NCBI RefSeq assembly: GCF_003248505.1
Contig: NZ_QFOA01000005.1
Location: forward strand, 1-64,000
DNA length: 64,000 nt
Reading direction: 5' to 3'
DNA from: Sphingobium sp.
GTDB taxonomy: Bacteria; Pseudomonadota; Alphaproteobacteria; Sphingomonadales; Sphingomonadaceae
Below the pieces are notes generated by a model. The model did no database searches, was not told the origin of the DNA, and worked only from the letters and a program-made list of their open reading frames with translations. Of this stretch, positions 7,932 to 16,488 are shown one piece after another. Positions within the stretch are counted from its first letter, which is position 1. Each line of letters starts with the position of its first letter. A program made the translations under genes and the position numbers.

Positions 7932-10613
7932 ATGACCGTCGTGCCTACAGCTATCTTGCCGCCGCGTTCGACGCATCAGCCAATCCGCCGCGCCGCGTTG
8001 GTTGCGCTGACGGACAAGGTAGCCCAGTCGCGCATGACGGTGGTGTCCGCGCCTGCTGGAAGCGGCAAGACGACCGCGATGTTGTATTGGGCAGATCAAC
8101 TCAAAACGCAGGGGCGTCCCGTTCTTTGGCTGGCGGCCAGGGCAGGGATAGAAAGCAAGCGTTCGTTCCTGCTGGCCCTCAAGGCGGCGGGCCTCTCTGC
8201 CGGTCTGCAATGGGATGCCCTGGACACCAGCGCATCTGACGCAAGCTGGCTGTCCGTGCTCGCGTCGATGGGCAGCGTGAGGCCGGTCATCATCGTCGAC
8301 GATGCGCAATTTCTGGCAAAGCCTATCATGGAATTTCTCGCGCAATTGTCGTCGAGCGCGCGCGATGCGTTGACCATTATCATTGCGGCTCGCGGTACGG
8401 TGGGCCTGTCGCTGGCACGCATGCGCGCCCTCGGATTTTTGGTCGAAGTGGGTTTTTCCGATCTGTCGTTTACCTTGGCCGAAGCCACGGAATTGGTCAC
8501 GCGGTCCATCGGAACGCCTGTCGATTCGCGCGATCTTCAGGATATCGTAGGCGATACTCAGGGTTGGGTATCCGGCATCGTCATAGCCTGCGACCTATAT
8601 CGCCGACAGAGCGAAAGCGCCGTCAAGCTTCGTTTGACGGGTCTGCGTCCCGAGTTCGCGGAGTATTTCCACGATGAGGTCGTGAATTTGCAACCGGACG
8701 ATGTCCGCCGCTTTTTGGTGGACACATCGATCCTGGATGAACTGACGCCCTCGGCCTGTGCCGCGGTGACGGGCGACGAAAATGCCCGTGCGATGCTGGA
8801 CCATGTCTTTCGCGAGGGATTGTTCCTGAACGCGATCGATCAGGAGCATAGTCGCTATGCCTATCACCGGCTGTTTCGGGAAATGGTGCTGGGCCGGCTG
8901 CTCGATCGGGCGCCTGACAGAGCGGCCATTATGCATCGGCGGGCCAGCGTATATTTCGCCGACATAGGCCAGCTTGCCATGGCGATCGAACATGCACGGC
9001 TGAGCGGCGATAAGACCTTTCTCGCCGACCAGCTGGACAGTCTGGCCGAGGGGCTAACCTATTCGGGTTATCTCTATCGTATCGACGAACTCGGCGCGGA
9101 ACTGCCTTGGCATATATTGGCCGATAGGCCCAACCTGCTTCTCGCGCTGGCATGGAGACGCATCCGCCAATTGGCATTTTCATCGGCTGACAGGCTGATC
9201 GGCGCCGCACGGCGGGCGTGTGAAGCGAAGCGCGAGGCCCGGTTCTTGCCCGCCCATGAAATCGAGCAGCTCGACCTGCTGATCCGCCATCGCTTGGTGA
9301 TGCTGGCGGCGGCGCGCGACGATATGGTCACGGTCGAAACCGATTCCGAACCGTTGCTGGCGGAATTGGCTGACAGCCATGCCTATCTCAGCTGCACCCT
9401 GTTGGCACAGCTCATGTCGGCGCGGCGCGAGCTTTATCATTTTCAGGACATGCTCAAGCTGGAGGCTGAAACAAGTCGCGCTCTGTCGCGTCCCGGTTCG
9501 GCCTTCGCATCGATCGCCCTTAAGGCCTCGGTCGCGCCGACCATGATGGCACAAGGCAAAATTCCCCTGGCGCAACGCTTTCTGGAGGAGGCCTTCGCTC
9601 TGGCCGTCGAAATCCATGGCGTTGGGTCCGGCTTAGCCGCGCTTCCCGCGCTGCCGCTGGCGGAGCTGCTTTACGACGCAGGCGACCTCGACCAGGCGTC
9701 GGAACTGGCGGAACAATATCTGCCCGTTGTGCGGCAATGGGGATTTTCCGATCAGATGGCATCGGGCTATCTGGTCAGCGCGCGTTTGCGGGCTGCAAGA
9801 GGCGACCTTCCCAGTGCGCTTTCGACCCTGAATGATGCCCATCTCGTCGCGATCGAATGCGGGCTTGACCGGCTGCGCTCCTTCATCGTCGCCGAAGAGG
9901 TGCGGCTTTTGATAAAAGCGGGGCAGATCGACGAAGCGGAGCAGCATTTCATCGCAGGCGATCCGCAATTGGAAGGCGAGCCCATTCCGACCCTGCACCC
10001 CACGCGACGCAATGAAAATATTGCAATCGCATGGCTCAGGATAGAGATGCAGCGGCATCGGCTGGGCCGGGCGCGCAAGGTCGCCTATCGTTGGCTGGAA
10101 TTCGTCAAGCGCGCCGGAGCGACCCGTTCCGCCGTGATCTTCGAATTGCTGCTGGCCGAGATCGCAGTACTTCAGGGCAACCGATCCGAAGCACGCAGGG
10201 CTGTTCGCGCAGCCGTAGAGATGGCCGAACCGGCTGGTTGGGTGCGGGTCTTTGTCGATGAAGGGGAAGTCATCGCGTCTTTGATCATCGAGGCCTATTC
10301 GCAGGGCCCCGAACTGGAAACGCCGGCAGATCGTTTCGCTGTCCGTCTTGTGTCGATGTTGCGGCGGGGACCGCAGATTGAGGCAGAGGAAGAGGAGAAT
10401 GACGAGTTCGGCCTGACCGGACGCCTCGCCAATCGGGAGGTCGACATTTTGACGATGGTGAGCGGAGGGCTTCGGAACCGGGAAATCGGCGATCGCCTCG
10501 GCCTGACCGAAGGAACGGTGAAATGGTATATGCAGCAAATCTACGACAAGCTGGGCGTGCGTCGGCGACCGCAGGCGGTACTGAGGGCGCGTCAGCTTGG
10601 CATTTTGCCATGA
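7932..10613 (+). CDS. MalT-type LuxR-family ATP-dependent regulator, 893 aa
   Basis: Large STAND-type activator. Near the N-terminus it has a Walker A motif (SAPAGSGKTTAM) and Walker B (VIIVDDAQF), then a long helical TPR-like region (about residues 350-780), and a C-terminal LuxR helix-turn-helix (LANREVDILTMVSGGLRNRE; EGTVKWYMQQIYDKLGVRRR). By analogy with MalT, an effector would bind the TPR part and ATP would drive oligomerisation and activation. ATG 7932 has an AGGAGAG site; upstream TTG 7887 is less likely. It is adjacent to the dyad operators A and B and is the best candidate for the regulator of the dyad set, though this is inference. Confidence 0.92.
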   Translation: MTVVPTAILPPRSTHQPIRRAALVALTDKVAQSRMTVVSAPAGSGKTTAMLYWADQLKTQGRPVLWLAARAGIESKRSFLLALKAAGLSAGLQWDALDTSASDASWLSVLASMGSVRPVIIVDDAQFLAKPIMEFLAQLSSSARDALTIIIAARGTVGLSLARMRALGFLVEVGFSDLSFTLAEATELVTRSIGTPVDSRDLQDIVGDTQGWVSGIVIACDLYRRQSESAVKLRLTGLRPEFAEYFHDEVVNLQPDDVRRFLVDTSILDELTPSACAAVTGDENARAMLDHVFREGLFLNAIDQEHSRYAYHRLFREMVLGRLLDRAPDRAAIMHRRASVYFADIGQLAMAIEHARLSGDKTFLADQLDSLAEGLTYSGYLYRIDELGAELPWHILADRPNLLLALAWRRIRQLAFSSADRLIGAARRACEAKREARFLPAHEIEQLDLLIRHRLVMLAAARDDMVTVETDSEPLLAELADSHAYLSCTLLAQLMSARRELYHFQDMLKLEAETSRALSRPGSAFASIALKASVAPTMMAQGKIPLAQRFLEEAFALAVEIHGVGSGLAALPALPLAELLYDAGDLDQASELAEQYLPVVRQWGFSDQMASGYLVSARLRAARGDLPSALSTLNDAHLVAIECGLDRLRSFIVAEEVRLLIKAGQIDEAEQHFIAGDPQLEGEPIPTLHPTRRNENIAIAWLRIEMQRHRLGRARKVAYRWLEFVKRAGATRSAVIFELLLAEIAVLQGNRSEARRAVRAAVEMAEPAGWVRVFVDEGEVIASLIIEAYSQGPELETPADRFAVRLVSMLRRGPQIEAEEEENDEFGLTGRLANREVDILTMVSGGLRNREIGDRLGLTEGTVKWYMQQIYDKLGVRRRPQAVLRARQLGILP

Positions 10614-10627
10614 AGCGCCGACCGCTT

Positions 10628-10643
10628 CCTATCGAAGGATAGA
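10628..10643. promoter_or_regulatory. Operator candidate B: CCTATC-GAAG-GATAGA
   Basis: Dyad with 5 perfect inner pairs, 54 bp upstream of the beta-keto acid cleavage enzyme start (10697) and 15 bp after the LuxR gene stop. Confidence 0.55.
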
Positions 10644-10660
10644 TTGCGCCGCTGGCGCAA
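10644..10660 (+). terminator. Short GC hairpin after the LuxR-type gene
   Basis: TTGCGCC-GCT-GGCGCAA forms a perfect 7-bp stem with a 3-base loop directly after operator B. There is no T-run downstream, so it may be a weak terminator of the regulator gene or part of the leader of the next gene. Confidence 0.3.
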
Positions 10661-10696
10661 CCTGCGACCGGCGCAGCCTGCGCGAAAGGAAATATC

Positions 10697-11626
10697 ATGG
10701 CAAAACGCAAGGTCATCATCAGCTGCGCGATCACAGGCGCGATCCACACGCCCTCCATGTCGCCCTATCTGCCTGTAACGGCGGAGGAGATTGCGCAATC
10801 GGCGGTCGGCGCGGCAGAGGCCGGCGCGGCCATCATTCATTTGCATGCACGCAATCCTGTCGATGGACGACCGGATCAGAACCCGGATCTGTTCGAACCC
10901 TTCCTAAAAGTCATCAAGCAGCGCGCCGACGCCGTTTTAAATCTGACTACGGGTGGGCACCCGTCCATGACGGTGCAGGAGCGAATCCGTCCTGCCCAGA
11001 CCTTTGCGCCGGAAGTGGCCAGCCTGAATATGGGCACGATGGGTTTTGGTTTGTTTCCGATGCTAGATCGATTCAAATCTTTCAAGCACGATTGGGAACC
11101 CGCTGCGCTCGAAGCGTCCCGGGATCTCGTGTTCAAGAACACCTATGCCGACATCGAGCATCTGTTGACCACCCTGTCGCCGCTGGGTACGCGTTTCGAA
11201 TTTGAATGCTATGACACCAGCCACCTTTATAACCTGAAATATTTTCTCGATCGCGGCTTGGTGAAAGCGCCGCTGTTCATCCAGACCTGCTTTGGCATAT
11301 TGGGCGGCATCGGCAGCCATCCCGACGATATCATGCATATGAAGCGAACGGCCGATCGGCTGTTCGGCGATCAATATGAATGGTCGGTGCTGGGGGCGGG
11401 CGCGCGCCAGATGAGCATCGTCGCCATGGCGGCATCGATGGGCGGCAATGTGCGCATCGGTCTGGAGGATTCGCTTTGGGGCGGTCCGGGGCGGCTGGCG
11501 CAGACCAATGCGGAACAGGTGACGACAGCGCGGCAGATCCTCGAAGGCATGGGCCTCGAAGTCGCCACGCCGGACGAGGCGCGCGCCATGCTGGATCTCA
11601 AAGGTGCGGACCGGACGAATATCTGA
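10697..11626 (+). CDS. Beta-keto acid cleavage enzyme (BKACE, DUF849), 309 aa
   Basis: Zinc-dependent TIM-barrel enzyme of the BKACE family, which condenses a beta-keto acid with acetyl-CoA and splits it to a CoA thioester and acetoacetate. Seen: the start KVIISCAITGAIHTP, the metal motif HLHAR (His-x-His), LNLTTGG, FECYD and GLEDSLW, all in the family order; length is normal (about 310 aa). AAGGAA precedes the ATG. Its stop overlaps the next start (TGATG), so it is coupled to the racemase-like gene. The substrate of the family varies widely and cannot be told from sequence. Operator candidate B lies 54 bp upstream. Confidence 0.92.
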   Translation: MAKRKVIISCAITGAIHTPSMSPYLPVTAEEIAQSAVGAAEAGAAIIHLHARNPVDGRPDQNPDLFEPFLKVIKQRADAVLNLTTGGHPSMTVQERIRPAQTFAPEVASLNMGTMGFGLFPMLDRFKSFKHDWEPAALEASRDLVFKNTYADIEHLLTTLSPLGTRFEFECYDTSHLYNLKYFLDRGLVKAPLFIQTCFGILGGIGSHPDDIMHMKRTADRLFGDQYEWSVLGAGARQMSIVAMAASMGGNVRIGLEDSLWGGPGRLAQTNAEQVTTARQILEGMGLEVATPDEARAMLDLKGADRTNI

Positions 11627-12717
11627 TGACGGGCACGGGTGCATTGGCGGGGATTCGCCTGCTGGAAATCGACGCGATCGGTCCTGTGCCGCTTGCTGCC
11701 ATGCTATTGGCGGACATGGGGGCGGAGATTATCCGAATTGCCCGCCCGCCCTCGGCAGCGGCGGGCGACTGGGACGATGTCGGCGGCGACATATTGCACC
11801 GCAGCCGGGCAGTGACATATCTCGATCTGAAGCAGGACGCGGATCGCGAACAGTTGCTAGCCTTGGTCGAACGGGCTGACGGCTTGATCGAGGGATACCG
11901 GCCCGGCGTAATGGAACGATTAGGGGTCGGTCCCGACGTCTGTCTGGCGCGCAATCCGCGGTTCGTGTTCGGTCGGATGACAGGCTGGGGCCAGTCCGGT
12001 CCGCTCGCGATGCGGGCCGGCCACGACATCAACTATCTGTCGATCACCGGCGCGCTCCATGCAATGGGAGATCGGCGCGGAACGCCGCCGGTGCCGCTCA
12101 ATTTGGTGGGCGACTATGGCGGCGGCGCTATGTTCCTGATCTTCGGCTTGTTGAGCGCATTGCTGGCGGCCCAGCGGACGGGCCAGGGACAGGTGGTCGA
12201 TGCCTGCATCACCGATGGCGTAGCGTCGTTGATGAGCCTCTTCTACGCATGGCAGCCCAAGGGTTTGTGGGAGGATGCGCCAGGGTCCAATCTGCTGGAC
12301 GGCGCCGCGCCATTCTACCGCTGTTATGAATGCGCCGACGGGCGGCATGTCGCGGTAGGTTGCTTGGAACCGAAGTTTTTTGCCCAGATGGTGGGCGGAT
12401 TGGGTCTTTCCGACCGCCGCTATGTTCAGAACGATCGCGACGGCTGGCCAGCGATGCAGACCGATTTCGCGGCGGCTTTTAAAACGAAGAGCCGGGATGA
12501 ATGGGCGGCTTTGTTCGCCATGAGCGACGCTTGCGTGACGCCCGTTCTATCGATGGAGGAAGCGCCTCGTCATGCGCATAATGAAGAGCGCGGGACTTTC
12601 GTCGGACGACACGGCATAGTCCAGCCTGCGCCCGCGCCTCGATTGTCGCTCGATGCTGCAGCGATCGGCGAGCCATCTGTCGCAACGGTCGAGGAGTTGA
12701 TCGCGGCTTGGTCTTAA
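11626..12717 (+). CDS. CaiB/BaiF family protein, alpha-methylacyl-CoA-racemase-like, 363 aa
   Basis: Family III CoA-transferase fold. It matches the racemase branch: EGYRPGVMERLGVGP, GRMTGWGQSGP, AGHDINYLSITGALHAMG (His corresponding to the catalytic His of bacterial Mcr), LVGDYGGG (Asp), and FYRCYECADGRHVAVG (Glu). Such enzymes invert the alpha-methyl centre of 2-methylacyl-CoA esters in sterol side-chain and isoprenoid breakdown. A CoA transferase remains possible. The start ATG overlaps the BKACE stop by 1 bp. The presence of a racemase-type enzyme is one reason to suspect a branched or isoprenoid substrate for the region. Confidence 0.85.
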   Translation: MTGTGALAGIRLLEIDAIGPVPLAAMLLADMGAEIIRIARPPSAAAGDWDDVGGDILHRSRAVTYLDLKQDADREQLLALVERADGLIEGYRPGVMERLGVGPDVCLARNPRFVFGRMTGWGQSGPLAMRAGHDINYLSITGALHAMGDRRGTPPVPLNLVGDYGGGAMFLIFGLLSALLAAQRTGQGQVVDACITDGVASLMSLFYAWQPKGLWEDAPGSNLLDGAAPFYRCYECADGRHVAVGCLEPKFFAQMVGGLGLSDRRYVQNDRDGWPAMQTDFAAAFKTKSRDEWAALFAMSDACVTPVLSMEEAPRHAHNEERGTFVGRHGIVQPAPAPRLSLDAAAIGEPSVATVEELIAAWS

Positions 12718-13001
12718 TATGCTGTGAGGCCAGCGCTGTGCGATCCGCCGTTTGTATATTTGCTTGGGATCGGGAAAAGGCCCGAGGTCCCCTGTCGCTT
12801 TGATCTGCTTACAAGGCGCGCGCCATTTCCGCATGAGATACTGCGGCGCAAATGCAACATCATCAGCAATAATATTCATTGGAGCTAAATCCTACCGGAA
12901 GATAGGTGGGAAAATCGGGGCTATACCGATTTTGCCGCAAGCGATCACGCCTGCGCGCAGTGCCGATGGAATCGACAAATTGCTTTGATGAGAGGATTTT
13001 T
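12718..13001. other. Intergenic region upstream of the first TonB receptor
   Basis: No gene is seen. It holds operator candidate C near its right end and an AT-rich patch (AATAATATTCATTGGAG, 12870-12886) that resembles the AATAATATGATGG patches before 38369 and 48595. It is probably the receptor promoter and leader. Confidence 0.4.
12891..12906. promoter_or_regulatory. Operator candidate C: CCTACC-GGAA-GATAGG
   Basis: Dyad with one mismatch in the left half-site, 96 bp upstream of the TonB receptor start at 13002. Confidence 0.5.
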
Positions 13002-15383
13002 ATGCGACTGGCTGCCCTGAAACTGACATTGGTTGCGAGCGCTGCTGCAATTGCAGTTCCCTCTTGGGCCCAGACTGACGCACCAGTCGCACCGCAGGCG
13101 GATAGCGCCAATAGTGGTGACATCGTGGTCACGGCCCGCCGCCGCGAAGAGCGGCTGCAGGACGTGTCTGTCTCCATTTCCGCTTTCTCCGCCGATGCGC
13201 TCGAACGCAGTACGGTTCAAACCGTCAGCGACATCAAGACGATTGCGCCCGGCTTCACTTTCTCCTCCGATGGAGGCAAGGACAATGTGGCTCTGACGCT
13301 GCGCGGTATCGGTCAGTTGCCTTTGGGCGAAGTCACGCCCGGCGTGGTCATCTATCTGAACGACACACCCTTGCCGGCGGTCGGTTCGAATGTGCCCACT
13401 TACGACATTGGCAGCATTCAGGTACTCAAGGGGCCGCAGGGCACGCTGTTCGGTCGCAACACGTTGGGCGGTGCGGTCGTGATCGGTAGCCAGAAGCCGA
13501 GCTACAAATTCGAAGGCTATGTGGAGGGTACATACGGTCGGTTCGACTATCGCGAACTGGAAGGCGCTGTGAATATCCCCATCGTCGAGGATAAGGTCGC
13601 TTTCCGCGCCGCAGGTCAGATTCGTCGTCAGGATCCCCGTACGATAGCGTTCGACGGCGGCCCCGGATTCGATAATATCCATCAGGATGCCTACCGCCTC
13701 TCTCTGTTGGTTGAGCCGTTCGACGGCCTCAAGAGCACGACCATTTATGAATATTTCAAGGGCGACGAACTGGCAGGCGGCGTCTATCTTCTGCGTGAGA
13801 ATTTCCCGTTCGCAGCGCTCGGATTGGGTGCCGTCGAACCGCAGGTGCAGGCGGCTCTCCAAACGCAAAGGGACAATCGTCGCGGATCGTTCGATGGCGG
13901 GATCAACGGTGGGGCATCCTACCGCAAAACCACAGCCATCACGAATGACACGTCGTTCAACTTCGGCGATCTGACGCTGCGGAATATTTTCGGCTACCGG
14001 AAAAATTACAGCTATCAGTTGATCAACACCAGTGGATTGCCGCAATTGCAGGTGCCTACGGGCCTGCCGGCCCCTGCGCCTTCTGCCGTGCCGTTCACGC
14101 TGTTCACGGCGTCGTCCGTGCTGGATCGGCAGTATCTGACGAATGAAACCCAGTTGCTGGGCGATTTTGGATCGTTTAATTTCATCGTCGGCGGCTTCTA
14201 CAATAATGACAAGCCCAACGGCGCGAGCGGATCGCAATTTACGGCGTTTTCGGTGGGCGGCGTGCCTGCCCCAGCGGTGACGGCCCATGTCCGCAACAAG
14301 AACTGGGCAGTCTATGGCCAGATCGGCTATGAATTCACCGACAAGTTGAAGCTCAATCTCGGCGCTCGCTACAGCTGGGACAAGGTGTCGGCTTGCGGCG
14401 GCACCATCGGCACGAACTATGTCGATGAATCCACCTGCCTCAGCACGGCGGCCCTGGGTCTGGCCGACGGCGTCGGCACCGTGTCCAACAAGGGCGAAGA
14501 GCCGAGTTGGACCATCGGCCTCGACTATAAGGCGACCCCGGACTGGCTGCTCTATGTCGTGTCGCGGCGAGGCTATCGCGGCGTCAACGTTAACACGCCA
14601 TTGTTCGAAACACCCTTTACCACGGGCGGCACGAACCCGGCTTGCGCTGCGACAGGCGGCGTCTGCGCGGACCTTCGCCCCTTCCAGAAGACCGGGGAGG
14701 AAAAGATCACCGACGTCGAGATCGGCTCCAAATATGACTATCATGTCGGTTCGGCACGCGGGCGTCTCAACCTCGCGGCTTATTACAGCAAATATAAGAA
14801 TGCGCTTCAGTTCCTGAACACGCAGACCACCGTTCCGAACGGCACGCCGGATTCGCCGACCAACGGATCGCTGGCCGTCAATGTCGCCGATCTGCGAATC
14901 TGGGGCGTCGAAATGGAGGCATCGATCAGCCCCGTGCGGAGCCTTACCGTCAGTTTCAACGCCGCCTATACCAATGTGAAGGTGGAAAGCCTGACCATCC
15001 CTGCAGCGCTGCCTTCGACCATCGTGCTGGGTGAGGGGCAGATCAACAGATATTCGCCCAGCTTCTCCGGCACCGCCAGTGTAAGCTGGACGCTGCCGAT
15101 CCGTCCGGCCGATGGGGATGTGGTGTTCAACGCCGACCTGTTCATGACCGACGATTTCGGCGGTCAGAATGGCGAACAGCTGCCGGGCTACCAACTGGCC
15201 AATGCCCGACTGGATTGGCGCGGTATTGGTGGCATTGGCCTTGACCTCGGCTTCTACGTCAAGAATCTGTTCAACGAGAAATATTTCGCGGCGACCAGCA
15301 ACCTTATTCCATCCTTCCCGACGAGTTCCGTTTATATCGGTGAGCCACGGACCTGGGGCATCATGGCCAAATACGCCTTCTAA
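13002..15383 (+). CDS. TonB-dependent outer-membrane receptor, 793 aa
   Basis: Signal peptide MRLAALKLTLVASAAAIAV-PSWAQ, then a TonB-box region (GDIVVTARRREE), plug domain (LQDVSVSISAFSADAL; QVLKGPQGTLFGRNTLGG) and a long beta-barrel ending in an aromatic residue (AKYAF), as expected for outer-membrane barrels. Length is typical. This type in sphingomonads imports many hydrophobic or large substrates besides iron complexes; here the genes around it point to a carbon source. ATG 13002 is preferred because it begins the signal peptide and follows AGAGGA. The LLM-F420 operon starts 103 bp downstream. Confidence 0.95.
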   Translation: MRLAALKLTLVASAAAIAVPSWAQTDAPVAPQADSANSGDIVVTARRREERLQDVSVSISAFSADALERSTVQTVSDIKTIAPGFTFSSDGGKDNVALTLRGIGQLPLGEVTPGVVIYLNDTPLPAVGSNVPTYDIGSIQVLKGPQGTLFGRNTLGGAVVIGSQKPSYKFEGYVEGTYGRFDYRELEGAVNIPIVEDKVAFRAAGQIRRQDPRTIAFDGGPGFDNIHQDAYRLSLLVEPFDGLKSTTIYEYFKGDELAGGVYLLRENFPFAALGLGAVEPQVQAALQTQRDNRRGSFDGGINGGASYRKTTAITNDTSFNFGDLTLRNIFGYRKNYSYQLINTSGLPQLQVPTGLPAPAPSAVPFTLFTASSVLDRQYLTNETQLLGDFGSFNFIVGGFYNNDKPNGASGSQFTAFSVGGVPAPAVTAHVRNKNWAVYGQIGYEFTDKLKLNLGARYSWDKVSACGGTIGTNYVDESTCLSTAALGLADGVGTVSNKGEEPSWTIGLDYKATPDWLLYVVSRRGYRGVNVNTPLFETPFTTGGTNPACAATGGVCADLRPFQKTGEEKITDVEIGSKYDYHVGSARGRLNLAAYYSKYKNALQFLNTQTTVPNGTPDSPTNGSLAVNVADLRIWGVEMEASISPVRSLTVSFNAAYTNVKVESLTIPAALPSTIVLGEGQINRYSPSFSGTASVSWTLPIRPADGDVVFNADLFMTDDFGGQNGEQLPGYQLANARLDWRGIGGIGLDLGFYVKNLFNEKYFAATSNLIPSFPTSSVYIGEPRTWGIMAKYAF

Positions 15384-15486
15384 GCGCCTATTGGAGGGGA
15401 AGGCGAGCGATCTGCCCGCATTCCCCTTTATAAGGACAGGTTTGCGCATGGACGGCAGGGCTTAGGAAGGTCCCGAGAGGAAGACC

Positions 15487-16488
15487 ATGAAGCTCGGCAT
15501 ATGCAGCATGTGGGGAGACAGGCTGGACGGATTCCGAGAGGAAGTCCGTCTCGCCTCGGATCTCGGTTTCGATCTGATCAACGTGGGCGATTCGCCAGCG
15601 GGTTGGCACGAGCTCTATGTGTCGTTGACGCTTGCTGCGCTTGAAGCGCCGAACGCTATTCTGGCACCGCTGGTCACCTCGCCCTTCATGCGGCATCCGC
15701 TGGTAACGGCCTCTGCCCTCGGCAGCATCGACGATCTTTCCGGCGGTCGAGTGGCGCTGGGCCTGGCGACCGGCGCCAGCACGGTGATGGCGATCGGCCG
15801 CCCACCCGCCACGCAGCAGGAAATCCGCAAGGAACTGTCGGCGTTACGCGACCTGTTCGCCGGAAAACCGACGCAGATGGACGGCGCGCACATCAGTCCG
15901 CTCCGTTTCGCCCGCCCAATTCCGATCTATTATTCGGCTTTCGGTCCCAAGGCATTGGCATTGGCCGGCGAGCAGGCCGACGGTGTCATACTCTTCGCGG
16001 GGGAACGGCATCTCGACGCTCTGAAGGATAGGATCGACATTGTCCGGGCGGCGGCGCAGGCAGCAGGTCGCAACCCCCTGTCGATCGACATATGGGTGGT
16101 ATCCTTCGCATCCATCCGCCCCACCCGGGCCGAGGCAGTGGACGACCTCAGGGCATTCATCGTCGTCAACGGCATGGCCTTTCGCACGCCCGAAACCCTG
16201 GCGCGTGTCCCTACACAGTTTCGCGGCAAGATCGACGCGTTGCATGCGCGTTACGATCCCACTGAACATGTGGTCGTGGGCGGCAGAAATGTGGCACTGA
16301 TGGAGGAATTGGGCCTGACCGAGTTTTTAGCGGACTTCGATACGCTGGCCGGCCCGGAAGATGCGGCCGTAGATATGTTGCGGAGCTTGAAAGCGATGGG
16401 TGTATCTACCTTCATTGCGGCCTTGCCTGGGCACGCGGCGCCGCTAGAAACGATTCACGGGCTTGCCCGAGCGCGGAGTATGATGTGA
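15487..16488 (+). CDS. LLM-class (F420-type) oxidoreductase, 333 aa
   Basis: Luciferase-like TIM barrel resembling F420-dependent methylene-H4MPT-reductase-like proteins: start MKLGICSMWGDRLDGF, LVTSPFMRHP (flavin-site segment), DDLSGGRVALGLATGAS, and IPIYYSAFGPKALALAGEQADGVI. Such proteins use F420H2 or FMN. Its frame ends with TGA overlapping the GTG of fbiC (GTGA), which binds it tightly to F420 biosynthesis and supports F420 use. AGGAAG lies before the ATG. Its reaction is unknown: it may act on the imported compound, or conceivably in cofactor maturation. Confidence 0.88.
   Translation: MKLGICSMWGDRLDGFREEVRLASDLGFDLINVGDSPAGWHELYVSLTLAALEAPNAILAPLVTSPFMRHPLVTASALGSIDDLSGGRVALGLATGASTVMAIGRPPATQQEIRKELSALRDLFAGKPTQMDGAHISPLRFARPIPIYYSAFGPKALALAGEQADGVILFAGERHLDALKDRIDIVRAAAQAAGRNPLSIDIWVVSFASIRPTRAEAVDDLRAFIVVNGMAFRTPETLARVPTQFRGKIDALHARYDPTEHVVVGGRNVALMEELGLTEFLADFDTLAGPEDAAVDMLRSLKAMGVSTFIAALPGHAAPLETIHGLARARSMM

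Noticed and set aside
12945..15449. Very long open frame (834 codons) on the minus strand opposite the first TonB receptor
   Set aside because: It is the antisense shadow of a high-GC gene; the sense frame has signal peptide, plug and barrel motifs, while the antisense product has no recognisable domain and no ribosome site.
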